A DNA stretch of 64,000 nt from Maratus speciosus (taxonomy: Eukaryota > Arthropoda > Arachnida > Araneae > Salticidae): positions 620,813,800 through 620,877,799 of the forward strand of contig OZ010791.1 of NCBI GenBank assembly GCA_963932465.1, in the 5' to 3' direction. The notes below the pieces were generated by a model, which was not told the origin of the DNA, ran no database searches, and was given only the letters and a program-made list of their open reading frames with translations. A program made the translations under genes and the position numbers. This document shows positions 1 through 11,610 of the stretch, piece by piece; within the stretch, counting starts at the first letter, position 1, and each line of letters opens with the position of its first letter.

Positions 1-339
1 GTAAAATTATCTGACAAACAATCCAAGTTCGAATGAAATCCATTCAGAATTTTTTAAAACACTCATCTTCCGTAATCGGGTTCCACATGATTATGGAATT
101 TCCCCCTATAATTCTATGACTAATCAGCGTATAACATTGTTACGTACCAAAACCTTAACTGAAAAACTAATAGTGCAAGTTGAATTAAAATTATTTCAGA
201 AGAACCTAAGTTATAAGCAGCAGGAATGATATTCCCACACGAAAACAAACAATCACTGAAATTTGCCAATTTCGTTATGTAAAAGTACAGGATAACAAAC
301 AAATACTGAATTATTTACAATGTTTTTGAGCAATTAAGC
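1..339. other. AT-rich, nothing recognised
   Basis: No coding pattern, terminal repeat or tandem structure was seen here before the tandem repeat that begins near 340. Confidence 0.5.
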
Positions 340-1320
340 TAATTTTTTGTAACTGGGTTGCCGGTATATTTAAAAAAATTCAAGCTTGAAAATTACTTTA
401 AAAAACATATAAAATCTGTAAATTGAGATGAACTTTTCAAACAAATTACTGAAAGTGTTTTTTGTTTTCTGTGAAATAATCGGATGCATGATGTTTAGAG
501 ATCAAATTGCAGTAAAAGCGTAATTTATGGTACGGTTAGATTGTTGCCACAAACAATATGATGCTAGGCGTTACTCATAGATATGTCTTTTCTTCGTAAT
601 ATTACATTAATAGCAAACAGATATCTCTTTCTTAATTGGGTTGCAGGTATATTTAAAAATATCTCCGTGATTGAAAATTAATTTAAAATGGATAAACAAT
701 CTGTAAATTGAGATAAGCTTTTCAAACAAATATTACTGAAAGTACTTTTTGTATTCTATTAGACGTTGGAACAGTCAAATGTGCGATGTTTAAAGGTCAA
801 ATTGCAGTAAAAGTTAAATTTATGGTTGGGTTAGGTTGTTGCCACCAACAATATGATGCTAGAGTGACTCATCGCATATACTTTATAATATTGCATTAAG
901 AGCAAACAGGTATATCTTTCGTAATTGGGCTGCGTGTAGGGATGAGATTTCCGCGTTTTTGCGCACCGGTATATTCTTAGAGAAAATATTGTTCTGTTAA
1001 ATCGCAAGAGTGTTCCGATTAAATGAAATATCATTTTCTCTAACAAAATACGGGTGTGCAAAAACGCGGAAATTTCATCACTGGCTGCATGCAAATTAAA
1101 AAATATCCAAGATTGAAAATTACTCTAAAATCCATTCAAATGAAAAATTTGAGATACAATTTTCAAATAAATTTCATTTAAAAGAACTTTTTTCTATTCC
1201 ACAGTGTGAAAAACGAAATTGTATGATGTTCATAAGTTAAGAAAAATTTCATTAAAGACAAAATTTATGGGTTGGGTCGTTGCCGTCATCAGTATAATGT
1301 CACAATTGGCATTGTGTTTG
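340..1320. repeat. Diverged tandem repeat, about 286-bp unit, three copies
   Basis: The landmark AACTGGGTTG recurs at 351, as AATTGGGTTG at 634 and as AATTGGGCTG at 923, giving periods of about 283 and 289 bp. Each unit also carries a shared block reading CTGTAAATTGAGAT (absent or altered in unit three), then CAAATTGCAGTAAAAG, then GTTGCCACCAACAATATGATG. The copies are clearly diverged. The third copy is lengthened by a hAT MITE at 937-1083. Function unknown. Confidence 0.7.
937..1083. mobile_element. hAT-type MITE (147 bp) inside the third repeat unit
   Basis: The ends are inverted repeats: left TAGGGATGAGATTTCCGCG and, on the reverse strand from the right end, CAGTGATGAAATTTCCGCG, both continuing into TTTTTGC. 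The flanks are an 8-bp target duplication with one mismatch, GCTGCGTG (929-936) and GCTGCATG (1084-1091). An 8-bp duplication with CAG/TAGxG-type ends is characteristic of the hAT superfamily. There is no coding capacity, so it must have been moved in trans. Confidence 0.8.
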
Positions 1321-1337
1321 TAGTTTTTTTGTATATT

Positions 1338-1370
1338 CTGAATATGACTCAACGAAAGAGTCGAAACATG
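1338..1370 (+). other. Hammerhead-ribozyme-like core, weak
   Basis: The order CTGAATA, a GACTC/GAGTC stem closed over an AACGAAA loop, then GAAAC resembles the catalytic core of a hammerhead (CUGANGA, stem II, GAAA). The first box is not exact. Such motifs are known in pseudo-LTRs of Penelope-like elements and in related small retroelements. This is a structural resemblance only. Confidence 0.25.
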
Positions 1371-1599
1371 TAAATTTTTAATATTTTTAATGTTTTTTTA
1401 AACTGAAATGACGCCTTTTAAGCAAATAATTGTACTTTAATATATGTTATGACATTTGTTTGGAATATATATTATTATGGTATAGTTAATAGTAGACGCA
1501 ATTAAGACCATTTTACTTATATTTCTTATTGGTGTTTTTAACGATTTGTGGACGCGAATGCACAAATCTCAGTTATTGTCATTGTCGTATTATTTCATT

Positions 1600-1664
1600 T
1601 TAATGTATTTTTACCCGGGAGGACCCTTATTACTGACACGAGCGAAGCCGGGTAGATCTGCTAG
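1600..1664 (+). mobile_element. Helitron-like 3' end
   Basis: TACCCGG (1612-1618) can pair with CCGGGTA (1648-1654), and the sequence ends GATCTG-CTAG followed by T. Helitrons end in CTRR after a short GC-rich hairpin and insert before a T; the GAGCGAAGCCGGG wording just before the end is common in arthropod Helitrons. No 5' TC end was located, so the element length is unknown. A truncated or strongly diverged copy is likely. Confidence 0.5.
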
Positions 1665-4378
1665 TTTTAGAAATGTTTTGAAAACTAAGAAAAAAAGAGA
1701 CATTCTTTAAGAAGAGTACACAGAAGAAGATGATAAAAATATGAATTTCCCGAGGAGATATTTAAAATCTACGAATGCTGCAAAAGTCCATAGACTTAAC
1801 ATTACGGAGGAGAATTCGGAAGCTGAGTGACCAGCCCCCTTAATGGGATCTCTGGCTCCTAAAACGTGTAAATTCGTCGAAAACCGGAATCGAAAATTTT
1901 CACGAATCTAATACATTGCTCTTGTAAAGATAGAAGAAAGTAATAACGAAGATATTTGAATCAAATTTGCAACAAACTTAACATTCTTTGTATAAAATAG
2001 GACGATATAATGATAAATGATGGCTGTTTTTACTAAGCATGATCCAGTACCCGTGCTGAAGTACCGACCATTTTTGGGAACATAGTTCACATTACAAATG
2101 ACATCCCTGCTCGAATTACTATGTTCTTCCGGAACTTTTCTTTAAGCTTGCTCAAAATTTCGTTAAAATATATTCATTACTGCCGTCCGATTATTTTTGT
2201 AATTATTTAGGTAAATTACTTTTTCGTTTAAAAAAATTAAAAGTATAGCTGTCCAAGAGGTGAAAATTACTGTTTACTGAAATCTAAATAATCTTATAGC
2301 AAAATACCTATTTGCATGTTATGTGTAAGTAGGTATTTTGCGTAATATGACAATTGCCTATGGAAGGATTTTTGAAGTCGTTTGGAAAATGTTGTATTAT
2401 TATCATTACAGGATTCAATAGTTGTTTTCAGTACTTTTTTTCTTTTTTTATCATAAATTAGCGGTCCAGACGTGTATCTCTGATTTTTAAATTTAAAGAA
2501 TAAAACACGTGTTTGAAACGAAAAACTTAGCAACGGTGGATAAAGCTTTAAGCGAATAGTTAATTTTATTATTAAATACTGAAATATAAATTAAGCGATA
2601 ATAATGTAAAAACATTTAACTATCATTATTATATCTAGATAGCAATAATGGTATTTGTAAAGATAAAGTAACAGTAAATGTAAAAACAGATAGAAAGCCA
2701 ACTTGAAATATACGTACAATTAATTAATAATTATGTATATTTATGCATGTATTAATTACTTTTTTTAAAAAATTTGGGCATTTTCGTTTTCGTTTTCTGC
2801 CGAAAATTGGAAGATTACCGAAATTCGGTTTCAGTCTTAAAAACCTGTTTCGGTCGATCCTTAGCAACAACTGGCGGACATAGAATACGAATTCATAAAC
2901 ACCTACAAACCCGATTATAGTGGTTGACTGGTAGATTTACCATTGTGTTTTCCTGCTCCCAGTCCTCCTTGCATTTTAATATGCTAATTGAGTTCTGTCT
3001 AATCCTGGATTTTCAGTCATTATTAAGAGGTCAGTTGCAAAAGGCTTGAAATTTCGCAGTAAAATCTGCTTACACGACTTCGATGCATGACTCTATTTTG
3101 AACGTGCGTGTCTAGAAATTTTAGAAGGGCTTTTTTAAAATCTATTGTAGTTTAGAACAAATAAATGTGTTTTTGGAATTTTTTTGTTTATTTATTTTTA
3201 TTTATTTATTCAAAATTTCATGAACTTTTATTTGGCGTGTTTGTGTGTGGAAGGGAGTATCCTGTACTTCAACTTGTAATTTCAAGTCAAATTTCACAGA
3301 GATACGACCTGCAATTCAATAGTCATTAAAAAAATATATGTATTATAATTAATCTATACAAAATTTGTAATATTTCAATCTTTTGATAGAAAGAATACGT
3401 CTGAACTGATTAACGAATAAAAGAATTCAAGGCATTGAATTTGAGATAGAAAGTGTTGAAAAATGTTCTTTTTCATGTATTGTAATATTATATTTCCAGT
3501 TAGTGCTCAGTTCAAACATGCATTTGGAATGTAAACTCCAAGGACAAAAGAAAAGGTCAAGAAGTTGACCTTAACCTAATAGAGATTGCATATGGGTTTA
3601 AGATATAAGATGACAATTTAATAAATAGTTAACAGATTAACTCTACAATTCCTTGTCTGATATTTAGTATAATCGTGGGAATTATTAAACAGTTATAATT
3701 ACATATACTGAATGAATTTAAATATAAGGAATTTATTGAAATAAACATATAAGCAGGGCTAAAAAGGAAAAAAAATTGGTATCCAACAAAAAATATCAAG
3801 TAGCCAGTAAAAAATCTCTCCCCTCCCCATTCCCCCTCCCACCGCCTACGTACACACCTTTATCAAAATTTTTTACACTTTAATTATGGATTTCCAGGAA
3901 GCACAAACTTTTCTTTTTATTATTGAGGAAGAATAATCTCAAGCATCGCTCCCCCCCCCCTCCCCATTTGTATAATGTTGATAAGCTTTGTTGAAAAACC
4001 CATTTTATCTTTTAAAATTATTTTATTATTAACTTAGTGGAAAAGTTAAGGCAATTCAAGATTAACTAAGTTTTACAAAATTTGATTAAGACTACAAAAT
4101 GTGAACGAATAAAATTCTTAACTAAAAGCTTTTGAAAGGCATTACTTAGTCAAAACACTGAAAAATATAAGCTTTAGGGCCTTTTCCCTTAGATAAGAGT
4201 CTTATAAACATTTGACATGACATTGTTACTGTCATAACACTTAATTTTTATGATTATTTTCCCCAACAAAATACTAAAATAAAAAAGTTGAGGTACGAAA
4301 AATATAATCGCCACTGAAAATAATTAATTCTCCAGTGGTGATCTGGCGACCCTATTGGTCGAGCCGTGAATTTAATAA
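1665..4378. other. AT-rich stretch with minor fragments only
   Basis: No credible coding exon was seen. Around 2900-2985 the wording CCATTGTGTTTTCCTGC and CTACAAACCCGATT resembles an arm of the foldback element at 43446-43841, so a diverged partial copy of that family is probably present. There is a C-run near 3948-3960 and T/A-rich simple sequence near 3178-3212. The rest holds nothing recognised. Confidence 0.4.
2299..2341. repeat. Short hairpin
   Basis: GCAAAATACCTA at 2299-2310 is the exact reverse complement of TAGGTATTTTGC at 2330-2341. The stem extends to about 18 bp with two mismatches. It could be a collapsed MITE or simple secondary structure. No target duplication was seen. Confidence 0.6.
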
Positions 4379-4380
4379 TA

Positions 4381-5273
4381 CACTGGTCTCCAAAAGTTAA
4401 GGTACAACCAGTTTTTTTAATCTAATTTGCAAATGAATAAATATAGAAACAACAAATTTGGAGGAAATGTGCACTAAACAATTACATATTGATTGCGACA
4501 TAGAAGTATACATAAGTTAAACGCAAAAATCATTTGCAATAAAAAAAAAAAGCACTCTTGGTGGAAAACTCCATTCTTGGAGAAAACAGTGCATCACAGT
4601 ATTATGCGGTAAAATGCAATAGAAACATTACAAAAATGGGTTCTAATAAGGAGTGTGCCCATCACCCCTGACTTAAATGCATAGGCGGCATCGACTTTTC
4701 ATGCTGTCAATTAAATTGTCGGACACCGAAATGGGAAGCGAGGACCAGACACGGAGTAAACCTTGTTCCAGCTCATCTAACGACCCTGGAGGAAGACTTA
4801 AGCTGCAACTTGTCTGCCAAGATAGTCCCAAAGATGTTCTATCGGATTCAGGTCTGGAGAGTGAGTTGAACATTCCATTTACTCCAAACCTTGACCCTCA
4901 AGATAGTCCTCAGCAACCACAGGTCGGTAAGGTCGTGCATCATCATCCATGAAAATGAAATTGTTACCAATAGCACCGATATATGGGCGGACATATGGAG
5001 CAAGGATCTCATCCCGATATTTCACATCAGTCAGGGTTCCTCCATGGAACACGCAGGTCAGTGTGACCACCGAGTGAGATCCCTGCACAAACCACGATTC
5101 CAGCACCTCTGTACCTGTGGATTTCAACAGTGTTGAATTGATGGTATCTGGTGCGTTGTGCCTGAATCGTTCTCCAGTGTGAATCTGGACTCGTCTGTGA
5201 AGAGTACGGGAGCTCATTGCTGTCTGGTCCAGGAAACGTGTTCTATGTTGTACCTTAACTTTTGGAGACAGTG
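4381..5273 (-). mobile_element. Internally deleted Tc1-type transposon
   Basis: The terminal inverted repeats are CACTGGTCTCCAAAAGTTAA at the left and, read inward from the right, CACTGTCTCCAAAAGTTAAG; both continue GGTACAAC. The element is flanked by TA (4379-4380 and 5274-5275), the Tc1/mariner target duplication. At 893 bp it is shorter than a full Tc1 element (typically 1.3-1.6 kb), and the part that would encode the N-terminal DNA-binding half of the transposase is absent. Confidence 0.88.
4673..5200 (-). pseudogene. Tc1 transposase catalytic domain, broken
   Basis: Cut-and-paste transposase of the IS630-Tc1-mariner group, remnant of the DDE catalytic half. Read on the minus strand across three frames, the fragments give LFTDESRFTLE (first Asp), then FMDDDARPY (second Asp), then SPDLNPIEHLWDYL (Glu), the usual DD34E triad, followed by the LPPGSLDELEQGLLRVWSSL tail. 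At least two frameshifts and one stop (after GQGLE, just ahead of the SPDLNPIEH segment) disrupt it. The N-terminal helix-turn-helix region is missing. It cannot encode an active enzyme. Confidence 0.85.
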
Positions 5274-5275
5274 TA

Positions 5276-5846
5276 CATTAAAAGCACAAAATTAAATAGT
5301 GTGGTGGATGCTTCAAGCTTTAACCCTTTTGTGACTCGCCTCCAGTCCACAATTGTCAATATTTTCACGCTAGTCATTCAAAATAGAAATTTTTGTCTCA
5401 TTTAATAGCAGAAATTCTGCGACGAAGAAAGCCGGAATTTTTCATAAAAAAATATCGGTGTGAAAAATCAAGGATTGTACGCACACTAAATGTCATACAT
5501 ACCCTACGCTCGTCGCAAAGAGGTTAAAGCTATTATAATCATCATCGACTGTTGTATCGAGGAGGTGCTCGTTTACATCTTTTAACATCTACTAGAGTCC
5601 CAATCGGGTCGGGTTGACTCTAATTTATTTTCGTTGTTGATAGGGTTCGATTCGAAATAAAAAAAATAAAAAAAAAAGAAAAGAAAAGAAAGAAAGGAAA
5701 AAAAATCATAGAATATTTTTTCACCATTAAGGATTATATCTGTATTCATTTTTGTACATAAAAGATAAAGTTGATATTGGAGATTTAATTGTAGATTGCT
5801 ACTCCATAACTGTATTACGATATGGATTCTTTTTTTTCTCTTTTTT
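5276..5846. other. No gene; A/G-rich low complexity
   Basis: 5655-5706 is a purine-rich run of A and G. The remainder is AT-rich with no recognised element. Confidence 0.45.
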
Positions 5847-6389
5847 AGGTGCGTTCGTAATTATATAAATGCGTAGCACCTATAGTCGTCGTTCAATCCG
5901 TCTGTCTGTCCGTCCGTCTGTCCGTACGCATATAACAGAGCAAAAACTACTCAACCGCATGGTCTGAAATTTTAAATATATGATTGTTGCAAAATTTTGT
6001 CGAGTCATTTCCAATTTTATGAAAATCGGATGTATAGTTTAATTACAAGGACAGTCAACATTTTCCGTTACAGCACGGCCAATGGGAAAAAATTATTGCA
6101 AGTGCATTTTAATGATGTTGCAGCCTTCCGAATGGTCTGAAATTTTAAATATATAATTGTTGCAAAATTTTGTCGAGCCATTTCAAATTTTATGAAAATC
6201 GGATGTATAGTTTAATTACAGGGGCAGTCAAAAGTTTTCCGTTACATTACGGGGAATGGGAAAAAATTATTGTAAGTGCATTTTAACGATGTTACTGACT
6301 ATGCACTTACGAAGCGCAAAAAAGTATATATTCAGTACAATATAAATGCAAAAAATAATTATAAAACTAGTTATAGTACGAACGCACCT
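5847..6389. mobile_element. Non-coding TIR element with an internal duplication
   Basis: AGGTGCGTTCGTA at 5847-5859 is matched by its reverse complement TACGAACGCACCT ending at 6389. Inside are two copies of a block, about 5961-6122 and 6134-6296 (period 173 bp), each running from GGTCTGAAATTTTAAATATA through GAAAATCGGATGTATAG to GTGCATTTTAA. The start contains a TCTGTCTGTCCGTCCGTCTG tract. No clear target duplication was found, so the superfamily is unassigned. Confidence 0.6.
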
Positions 6390-6560
6390 CATTTGCCATG
6401 TTTGACGAGCAATTTCCAACTTGTTTTCAATTATTTCGCTTTAGGGTTGGCGAAATTTTTTTGTCGGGTTCGAGTCGCCCCGAGCAGAATTTTAAGCTAA
6501 CTCTATGGTTTTACTTTGTGCTTTTTATATATTGTTTTTGTTTGTGTATTTATTTCAATT

Positions 6561-7252
6561 AGCGTTGGATTTTTAAATGCCCAGTTAATCTTCCACATGA
6601 TATTGTAATTTTAATTTCTAGTAGCTATGTTTTTGACAAAATTATCTTTCTTTACTAATTCGTTGAAGGTTTAATCGTAAGATAGGCAAGTCGCCATCGT
6701 AAGTTCACGACATAAGAATTCTTTAAAGCAATGAGCGTTTGATTTTTAAATGCACAGTAATTTTTTTACATGATATTGTAATTTTAATTTCTAGTAGCCA
6801 TGTTTTTGACAAAATTTGCTTACTTTACTAATGCGATGAAGGTTTAATCGTAAGATAGGCAAGACGTCATCGTAAGTTCGCGACATAAGAATTCTTTAAA
6901 GCAATGAGCGTTTGATTTTTAAATGCACAGTAAATTTTTTACATGATATTGTAATTTTAATTTCTAGTAGCCATGTTTTTGACAAAATTTGCTTACTTTA
7001 CTAATGCGATGAAGGTTTTATCGTAAGATAGGCAAGTCGTCACCGTAAGTTCGCGATATAAGAATTCTTTAAAGCAATGAGCGTTTGATTTTTAAATGCA
7101 CAGTAAATTTTTTACATGATATTGTAATTTTAATTTCTAGTAGCCATGTTTTTGACAAAATTTGCTTACTTTACTAATGCGATGAAGGTTTAATCGTAAG
7201 ATAGGCAAGTCGCCATCGTAAGTTCACGACATAAGAATTCTTTAAAGCAATG
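6561..7252. repeat. Tandem array, exactly 4 x 173 bp
   Basis: AGCGTT recurs at 6561, 6734, 6907 and 7080, and the fourth unit closes at 7252, so every period is 173 bp without an indel. Units two to four are nearly identical (a few substitutions), and the first is more diverged. Landmarks in each unit are TGATATTGTAATTTTAATTT, GAAGGTTT and ATCGTAAGATAGGCAAG. It is not coding. The high identity implies recent amplification or homogenisation of a satellite-like unit. Confidence 0.92.
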
Positions 7253-7489
7253 AGGTATGTACTTAATTCTCAACTTCTTTTGATCTGTGAAAAATACAAT
7301 GTAATACATTCAAAGATCTTTTATAAAAATGCATGAAAGAGAAAACGAGATAGGACCATTTTTCTTTGCACCGTAAATGAAAAAAAAAGTGGTCTGTGAG
7401 ACCGCTAAAAGCAATTAAGTGTTAATCTATGACGCACACCACTTAAAATAGAAAGATAATAATCTCATTAAACAAATCCCCACCCTTCG

Positions 7490-7866
7490 ACAGATCGCCA
7501 TCAATGACACTTCTAAAGCTTCTCTCTCCATCACGCTCTGTTATAATCCGACACGCGTAAAAACAAACACGCATCAACGCAACGCCACTTAAAAACGTGT
7601 GCGATTAGCAGCTAGCTCGGGATAATCCGTTTCGGAAGCATAGTAAAAGTCCAGTTTTATTCCCTGTCTGACCGTCAGTTAGTTTTCAATTTCGGAGATC
7701 TTTCAAGGAAACCAGCTGTATTGAATTCATTCTCAGTGGCGGAGAGGAAGTCATAGCGTTCAGATGTATGGGAAAGCAGCGGCGCGTGAGAGTGTACTGC
7801 ACGTGAGATTGTAGAATCGTCCCGGCTGTCAAGTGAGGTCTAAAAGCGAGTTCGGCAGATAGTGAG
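7490..7866 (+). promoter_or_regulatory. Possible promoter with non-coding first exon
   Basis: This block is visibly richer in G and C than its surroundings and is not repeated elsewhere in the window. ACCGTCAGTT at 7671-7680 contains the arthropod initiator core TCAGT with the +1 A at 7677. Downstream, AGTGAG|GTAAAAAT at 7861-7874 is a good splice-donor match. No open reading frame is present, so it would be a 5' UTR exon of a gene transcribed rightward with a long first intron. This is inference; a decayed element could look similar. Confidence 0.35.
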
Positions 7867-8100
7867 GTAAAAATTTCTTTTTATTATTTGGACTTTGCAG
7901 CTTTTAAAGGACCACTGCAAAATCTAATTTTTTGAACAAATAGCTGTATATTTACAAAATTCATATCAAAATAAAATTCAAACGGTGCAAACAACGTACA
8001 AATATAATACTGAGTTAAATAATGAAGCTTTTGTTTTGTTTTCAGGTGTTTGTACATTTTGTGATTTTTTTTCTTCTAACTTCTGCTAAATTATATTAAG
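7867..8100. other. AT-rich, nothing recognised
   Basis: This would be intronic if the upstream exon is real. No motif was identified. Confidence 0.3.
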
Positions 8101-8890
8101 TGATAAATAAATAAATAAATATATATATATATATATATATATCATTGACCTATTTTAATATACTATTGGATTTAGGCCTCCCCCAGATTTTTCCTCTGCT
8201 TCCAGTCTAGTATTTTGGTCATCCAATTAACTCCAGCCACTCTTCTGATTTTATCGCTCCATCTTACCTGAGGTCGACTTCTCGTTTATTTTACATCGCT
8301 GGGATACCACTGTAGGGTGTTTGTACTCCAACTATTGTCTTGACTTCTTGCAATGTGCCCAGCCTATTTCCATTTTAACCCGGGAGAACTCGCTGCATGA
8401 CTTTTTCTCTCACCGTCGTACCAAGACTCTTATTTAAACCATTTTTCATTTTAATTAAAATTTAAAAATGTTATTTCAATTATTTTACCTATTTGTGAGT
8501 AAAAGTACTAAGCCAAGCAAAAAAAAAATGATATTAAGCGAATGTAAAGTAAAAAACAAAACAAAAAGACACCGTGAGAGAAATTCTCACTAGCGAGTTC
8601 TCCAGGGTTAACCGTTTAAGTCTCTCGATAATTTCAAAACCTTTCGTCTTACTTCTTATCCCGGTTATTCTCTTTCTGTCTCTTCAAGTTATGCCTAACA
8701 TACATCTTTCCATACTTCGCTGTGTTATTTGTAATCTTTGTACCATCCGTTTTGTTAGCGTCCATCTTTCCGCTCCTTAAATTAGTTCAGGCAAAACACA
8801 TTGGTTAAACAGCTTTCTTTTCAAACAAAAAGGCATGTTACCCTCCAAAATAATACTGTTCTTTCCCAGTTTTGGGATCATTTTAATTCA
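8101..8890 (-). pseudogene. 3' fragment of a non-LTR retrotransposon (LINE)
   Basis: On the minus strand, scattered frames give the C-terminal end of a LINE reverse-transcriptase polyprotein: MPFCLKRKLFNQCVLPEL, then WTLTKRMVQRLQITQRSMER, CMLGI, and after an interruption AGHIARSQDNSWSTNTLQWY, RPQVRWSDKIRRVAGVNWM and LDWKQRKNLGE. This arrangement is typical of arthropod LINEs annotated as endonuclease-reverse transcriptases; the clade (possibly RTE-like) was not determined. The 3' end runs into (AT)n at 8118-8142, which may be its microsatellite tail. It is 5'-truncated and carries frameshifts and stops. A piggyBac MITE splits it at 8379-8607. Confidence 0.75.
8379..8607. mobile_element. piggyBac-type MITE (229 bp)
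   Basis: It starts CCCGGGAGAACTCGCT and ends AGCGAGTTCTCCAGGG, and is flanked on both sides by TTAA (8375-8378 and 8608-8611). TTAA duplications with CCC...GGG ends are the piggyBac signature. Removing it and one TTAA rejoins the surrounding LINE reading frame, which confirms both the boundaries and the order of events. There is no coding capacity. Confidence 0.9.
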
Positions 8891-9319
8891 AGTTGCATAT
8901 TTAACACTTGGATTCTGAATTAAGTTATTTTAAGGATCGTGATGCAATATTTAAATATTTTTTGACAATTCTCTTATGTTAATTATGAAATATTTTTTTT
9001 AAATCTATTAAGCGTGCTTTTTTTATAATTTTCGAAAAGCTGAAAACGGCCTTAAATATTTTTACAAGTAAAAAAGTAATTTCAATAAATATCGGATGTC
9101 CCATAAATTTGTTAGCATTTCGAAAATTCATGAAAAGTGAAGGAAATGGTTTATTTGAATACGATTTGTGATTCAATTATTCTCATGCGAAAAGGATTTT
9201 TTTTTTTTTTTTTTTTTTGGTAAAGAAAAAAATGTTAGTGAAATTTTTTTTCAATAGAAGACACTTCAACATTCGAATCACAAAATTTCGTGGAAAATTA
9301 AATTATTTGCACGCAAGTG
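8891..9319. other. AT-rich with a T-run
   Basis: It contains a poly-T run of over 20 at about 9198-9219. Nothing else was recognised. Confidence 0.4.
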
Positions 9320-9873
9320 TTGTTTATAGAAGTAAATGTTCTCACCATGTAAATGTCCGCCACCACCAGGAATTGCACTTTGCAAGCGCTTGAGAACACG
9401 ATCACTGAGGCATATAACGTATCCAGATGGATGCAGAAGATTTCGTTGGAGTATAGCGTTCTTTAAGGCGGACTACCGCGAGGTACTCGATATTTTACGT
9501 AACCCCATAGTCGAAAATCAATCGGTGTCAAGACCCGTGAGCAAGGGGGCTAAGCATTTTTACTGGGGAAAAAAAGTGAACACCCTCTACTAACTGCTCA
9601 ACAAATTATCGTAGAAGAAAGTTACTGGTGCCAAACGATTGGAAATAGAGTCTACTTTTAAATGATGTATATAAAATTTGCTTAGGGGGGCATAAACATA
9701 TTAAAACGAACCCAAACTTTATTTTTTTCAATGTCAATGCTCAATTTTAACAAGATATTTCAAATCTTCGGTTCAAACTATGCCTAGACACCAAATTTCA
9801 AGTCATTTGAATGATAAGTTTTTGAATTATAAACATTCAAAATTGAGTGCATCTAATGTTAAATTACATAGCC

Positions 9874-10118
9874 CAGTGGCGTGGCGTCCGGTCATCGCTG
9901 GATGCGGCGATGACCAAGCAATATTTTAAAACTCTTAATAAGCTTTTAAAACTCTACGATCCAGTTTTAGCAGAACATTTGGAGTTCATGTATAAGTGAA
10001 GGTAAGATTTAAAGTTTCTTTTTTGAACATCCAACCATTGAATTTTAGAGTTAATAATTTTTCACCACAAACTTAAATAATTGCGATGACCACCGAAAAT
10101 TTTCACGCCACGCCACTG
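9874..10118. mobile_element. hAT-type MITE (245 bp)
   Basis: It begins CAGTGGCGTGGCGTCCGG and ends with the inverted CACGCCACGCCACTG. A perfect 8-bp duplication ACATAGCC flanks it (9866-9873 and 10119-10126). It is inserted in the mariner-type MITE. No ORF. Confidence 0.92.
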
Positions 10119-10630
10119 ACATAGCCATATATTTATTTATATCTCCTGAAATTATACTCCTAATGCGCTAATTTTTTGTATAGCAATAATACTAAAATAC
10201 CCAAACATAAATACGTTGAGTTTGCATTTTTTATAATTTTACGATATGAATTATGAAATTAATATTCGAAAAAATTATGAATTGCAACCTACAATTTTTT
10301 TGATGGATTTAGATTTATTAAGTCCTGTTTTATGGAAATCCAAAATTTCACATTTTTCATCCAAGTAGTTTTCAAATTATACTTAAAAAACGGCAAAATG
10401 ACGGTTTAAGAAGCCATCTATGATAGAAGTGGGCTAGATATTTTGAAATTTCTTATGCTGTCCTGTAATCTAGCAGTTTTCATTGACAGCTTGAGTGGTG
10501 CTTAAGTTGCCTTGATTAAGAAGGTGGCTCTCTCGGTCAACAATCGAGTACCGAACTTCAATTTGGATTACAGCCAGTGGTGGGATTCAGCCGGTTCGCA
10601 CCGGTTCTGTAGAACCGGTTGTTAATTTGG

Positions 10631-11610
10631 ATTGAGTTCGGCGAACCGGTTGTTAAAGGAAATTTACTTTAATTAATTTACTTTATTTCAATCTTTATCT
10701 GCACAACAGCTTTTTCTAAACATAAAACTGTGACATGTTCTGATTTGTTTCATTTTATAAAATAATGTTTCATTTGCAAAATATATTTTTCTTCATCAAT
10801 CCAGTAAGGAGCAAATTTAACTTTTAAAAAATGAAATTTTGAGGATTTGAAGAATTTTGGGATCCATATCGGCAGCCTAGGCCTCTAGGCCTAGGCCTAG
10901 TTCTAGTTATATTGCATTTATTCAACACTACTTTGACTACTTTCTTAATTTGTATACTTAAATTGCAACTTAATTTGTATTGAGTTCGGCGAACCGGTTG
11001 TTAAATGAAACTTGTATTTACATTAATTTACTTTCTTTAAATGCTTATCTGCACAACAGCGTTTTCAAAACATAAAACTACGGCACGTTTTGATTTGTTT
11101 CATTTAATAAAATAATGTTTCATTTGCAAAATATATTTTTCTCCATCAGTTCTGTAAGGAGCAAATTTAACTTAAAAAAAAATCAGGATATGAAGAATTA
11201 AAGGATCCATATCGGCAGCATAGGTTAACTCTAGTTATGTAGCGCTTATTCAACACTACTTTAACTACTTTCTTAATTTGTAACTTAATTTGTATTAAGT
11301 TCGGCGAACCGGTTGTTAAATGAAACTTACATTTACATTAATTATTTTATTTAAATGTTTATCTGCACAACAGCGTTTTCGAAACGTAAAACTATGACAT
11401 GTTTTGATTTGGTTCATTTTATAAAATAATCTTTCATTTGCAAAATATATACTTTTTCTTCATAAGTCCTGTAAGGAGCATTTAGACATTTAACTTTTAA
11501 AACATGAAATTTTGAAGTTTTGAAGAATTTTGGGATCCAAACCGGCAGCCTAAGCTAACTCTAGTTATATAGTGTTTATTCAACACTACAATAACTTCTT
11601 GCATTCGAAT
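10631..11610. repeat. Triplicated ~315-348-bp block near the left end of the hAT element
   Basis: TGAGTTCGGCGAACCGG recurs at 10633, 10981 and (as TAAGTTCGGCGAACCGG) 11296, and each is followed by the same sequence through ATCTGCACAACAGC, TTCATTTGCAAAATATA, GTAAGGAGC and GGATCC to TTATTCAACACTAC. The first unit has an extra CCTAGGCCTCTAGGCCTAGG stretch. The repeats multiply the AACCGGTT subterminal motif. Confidence 0.88.
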
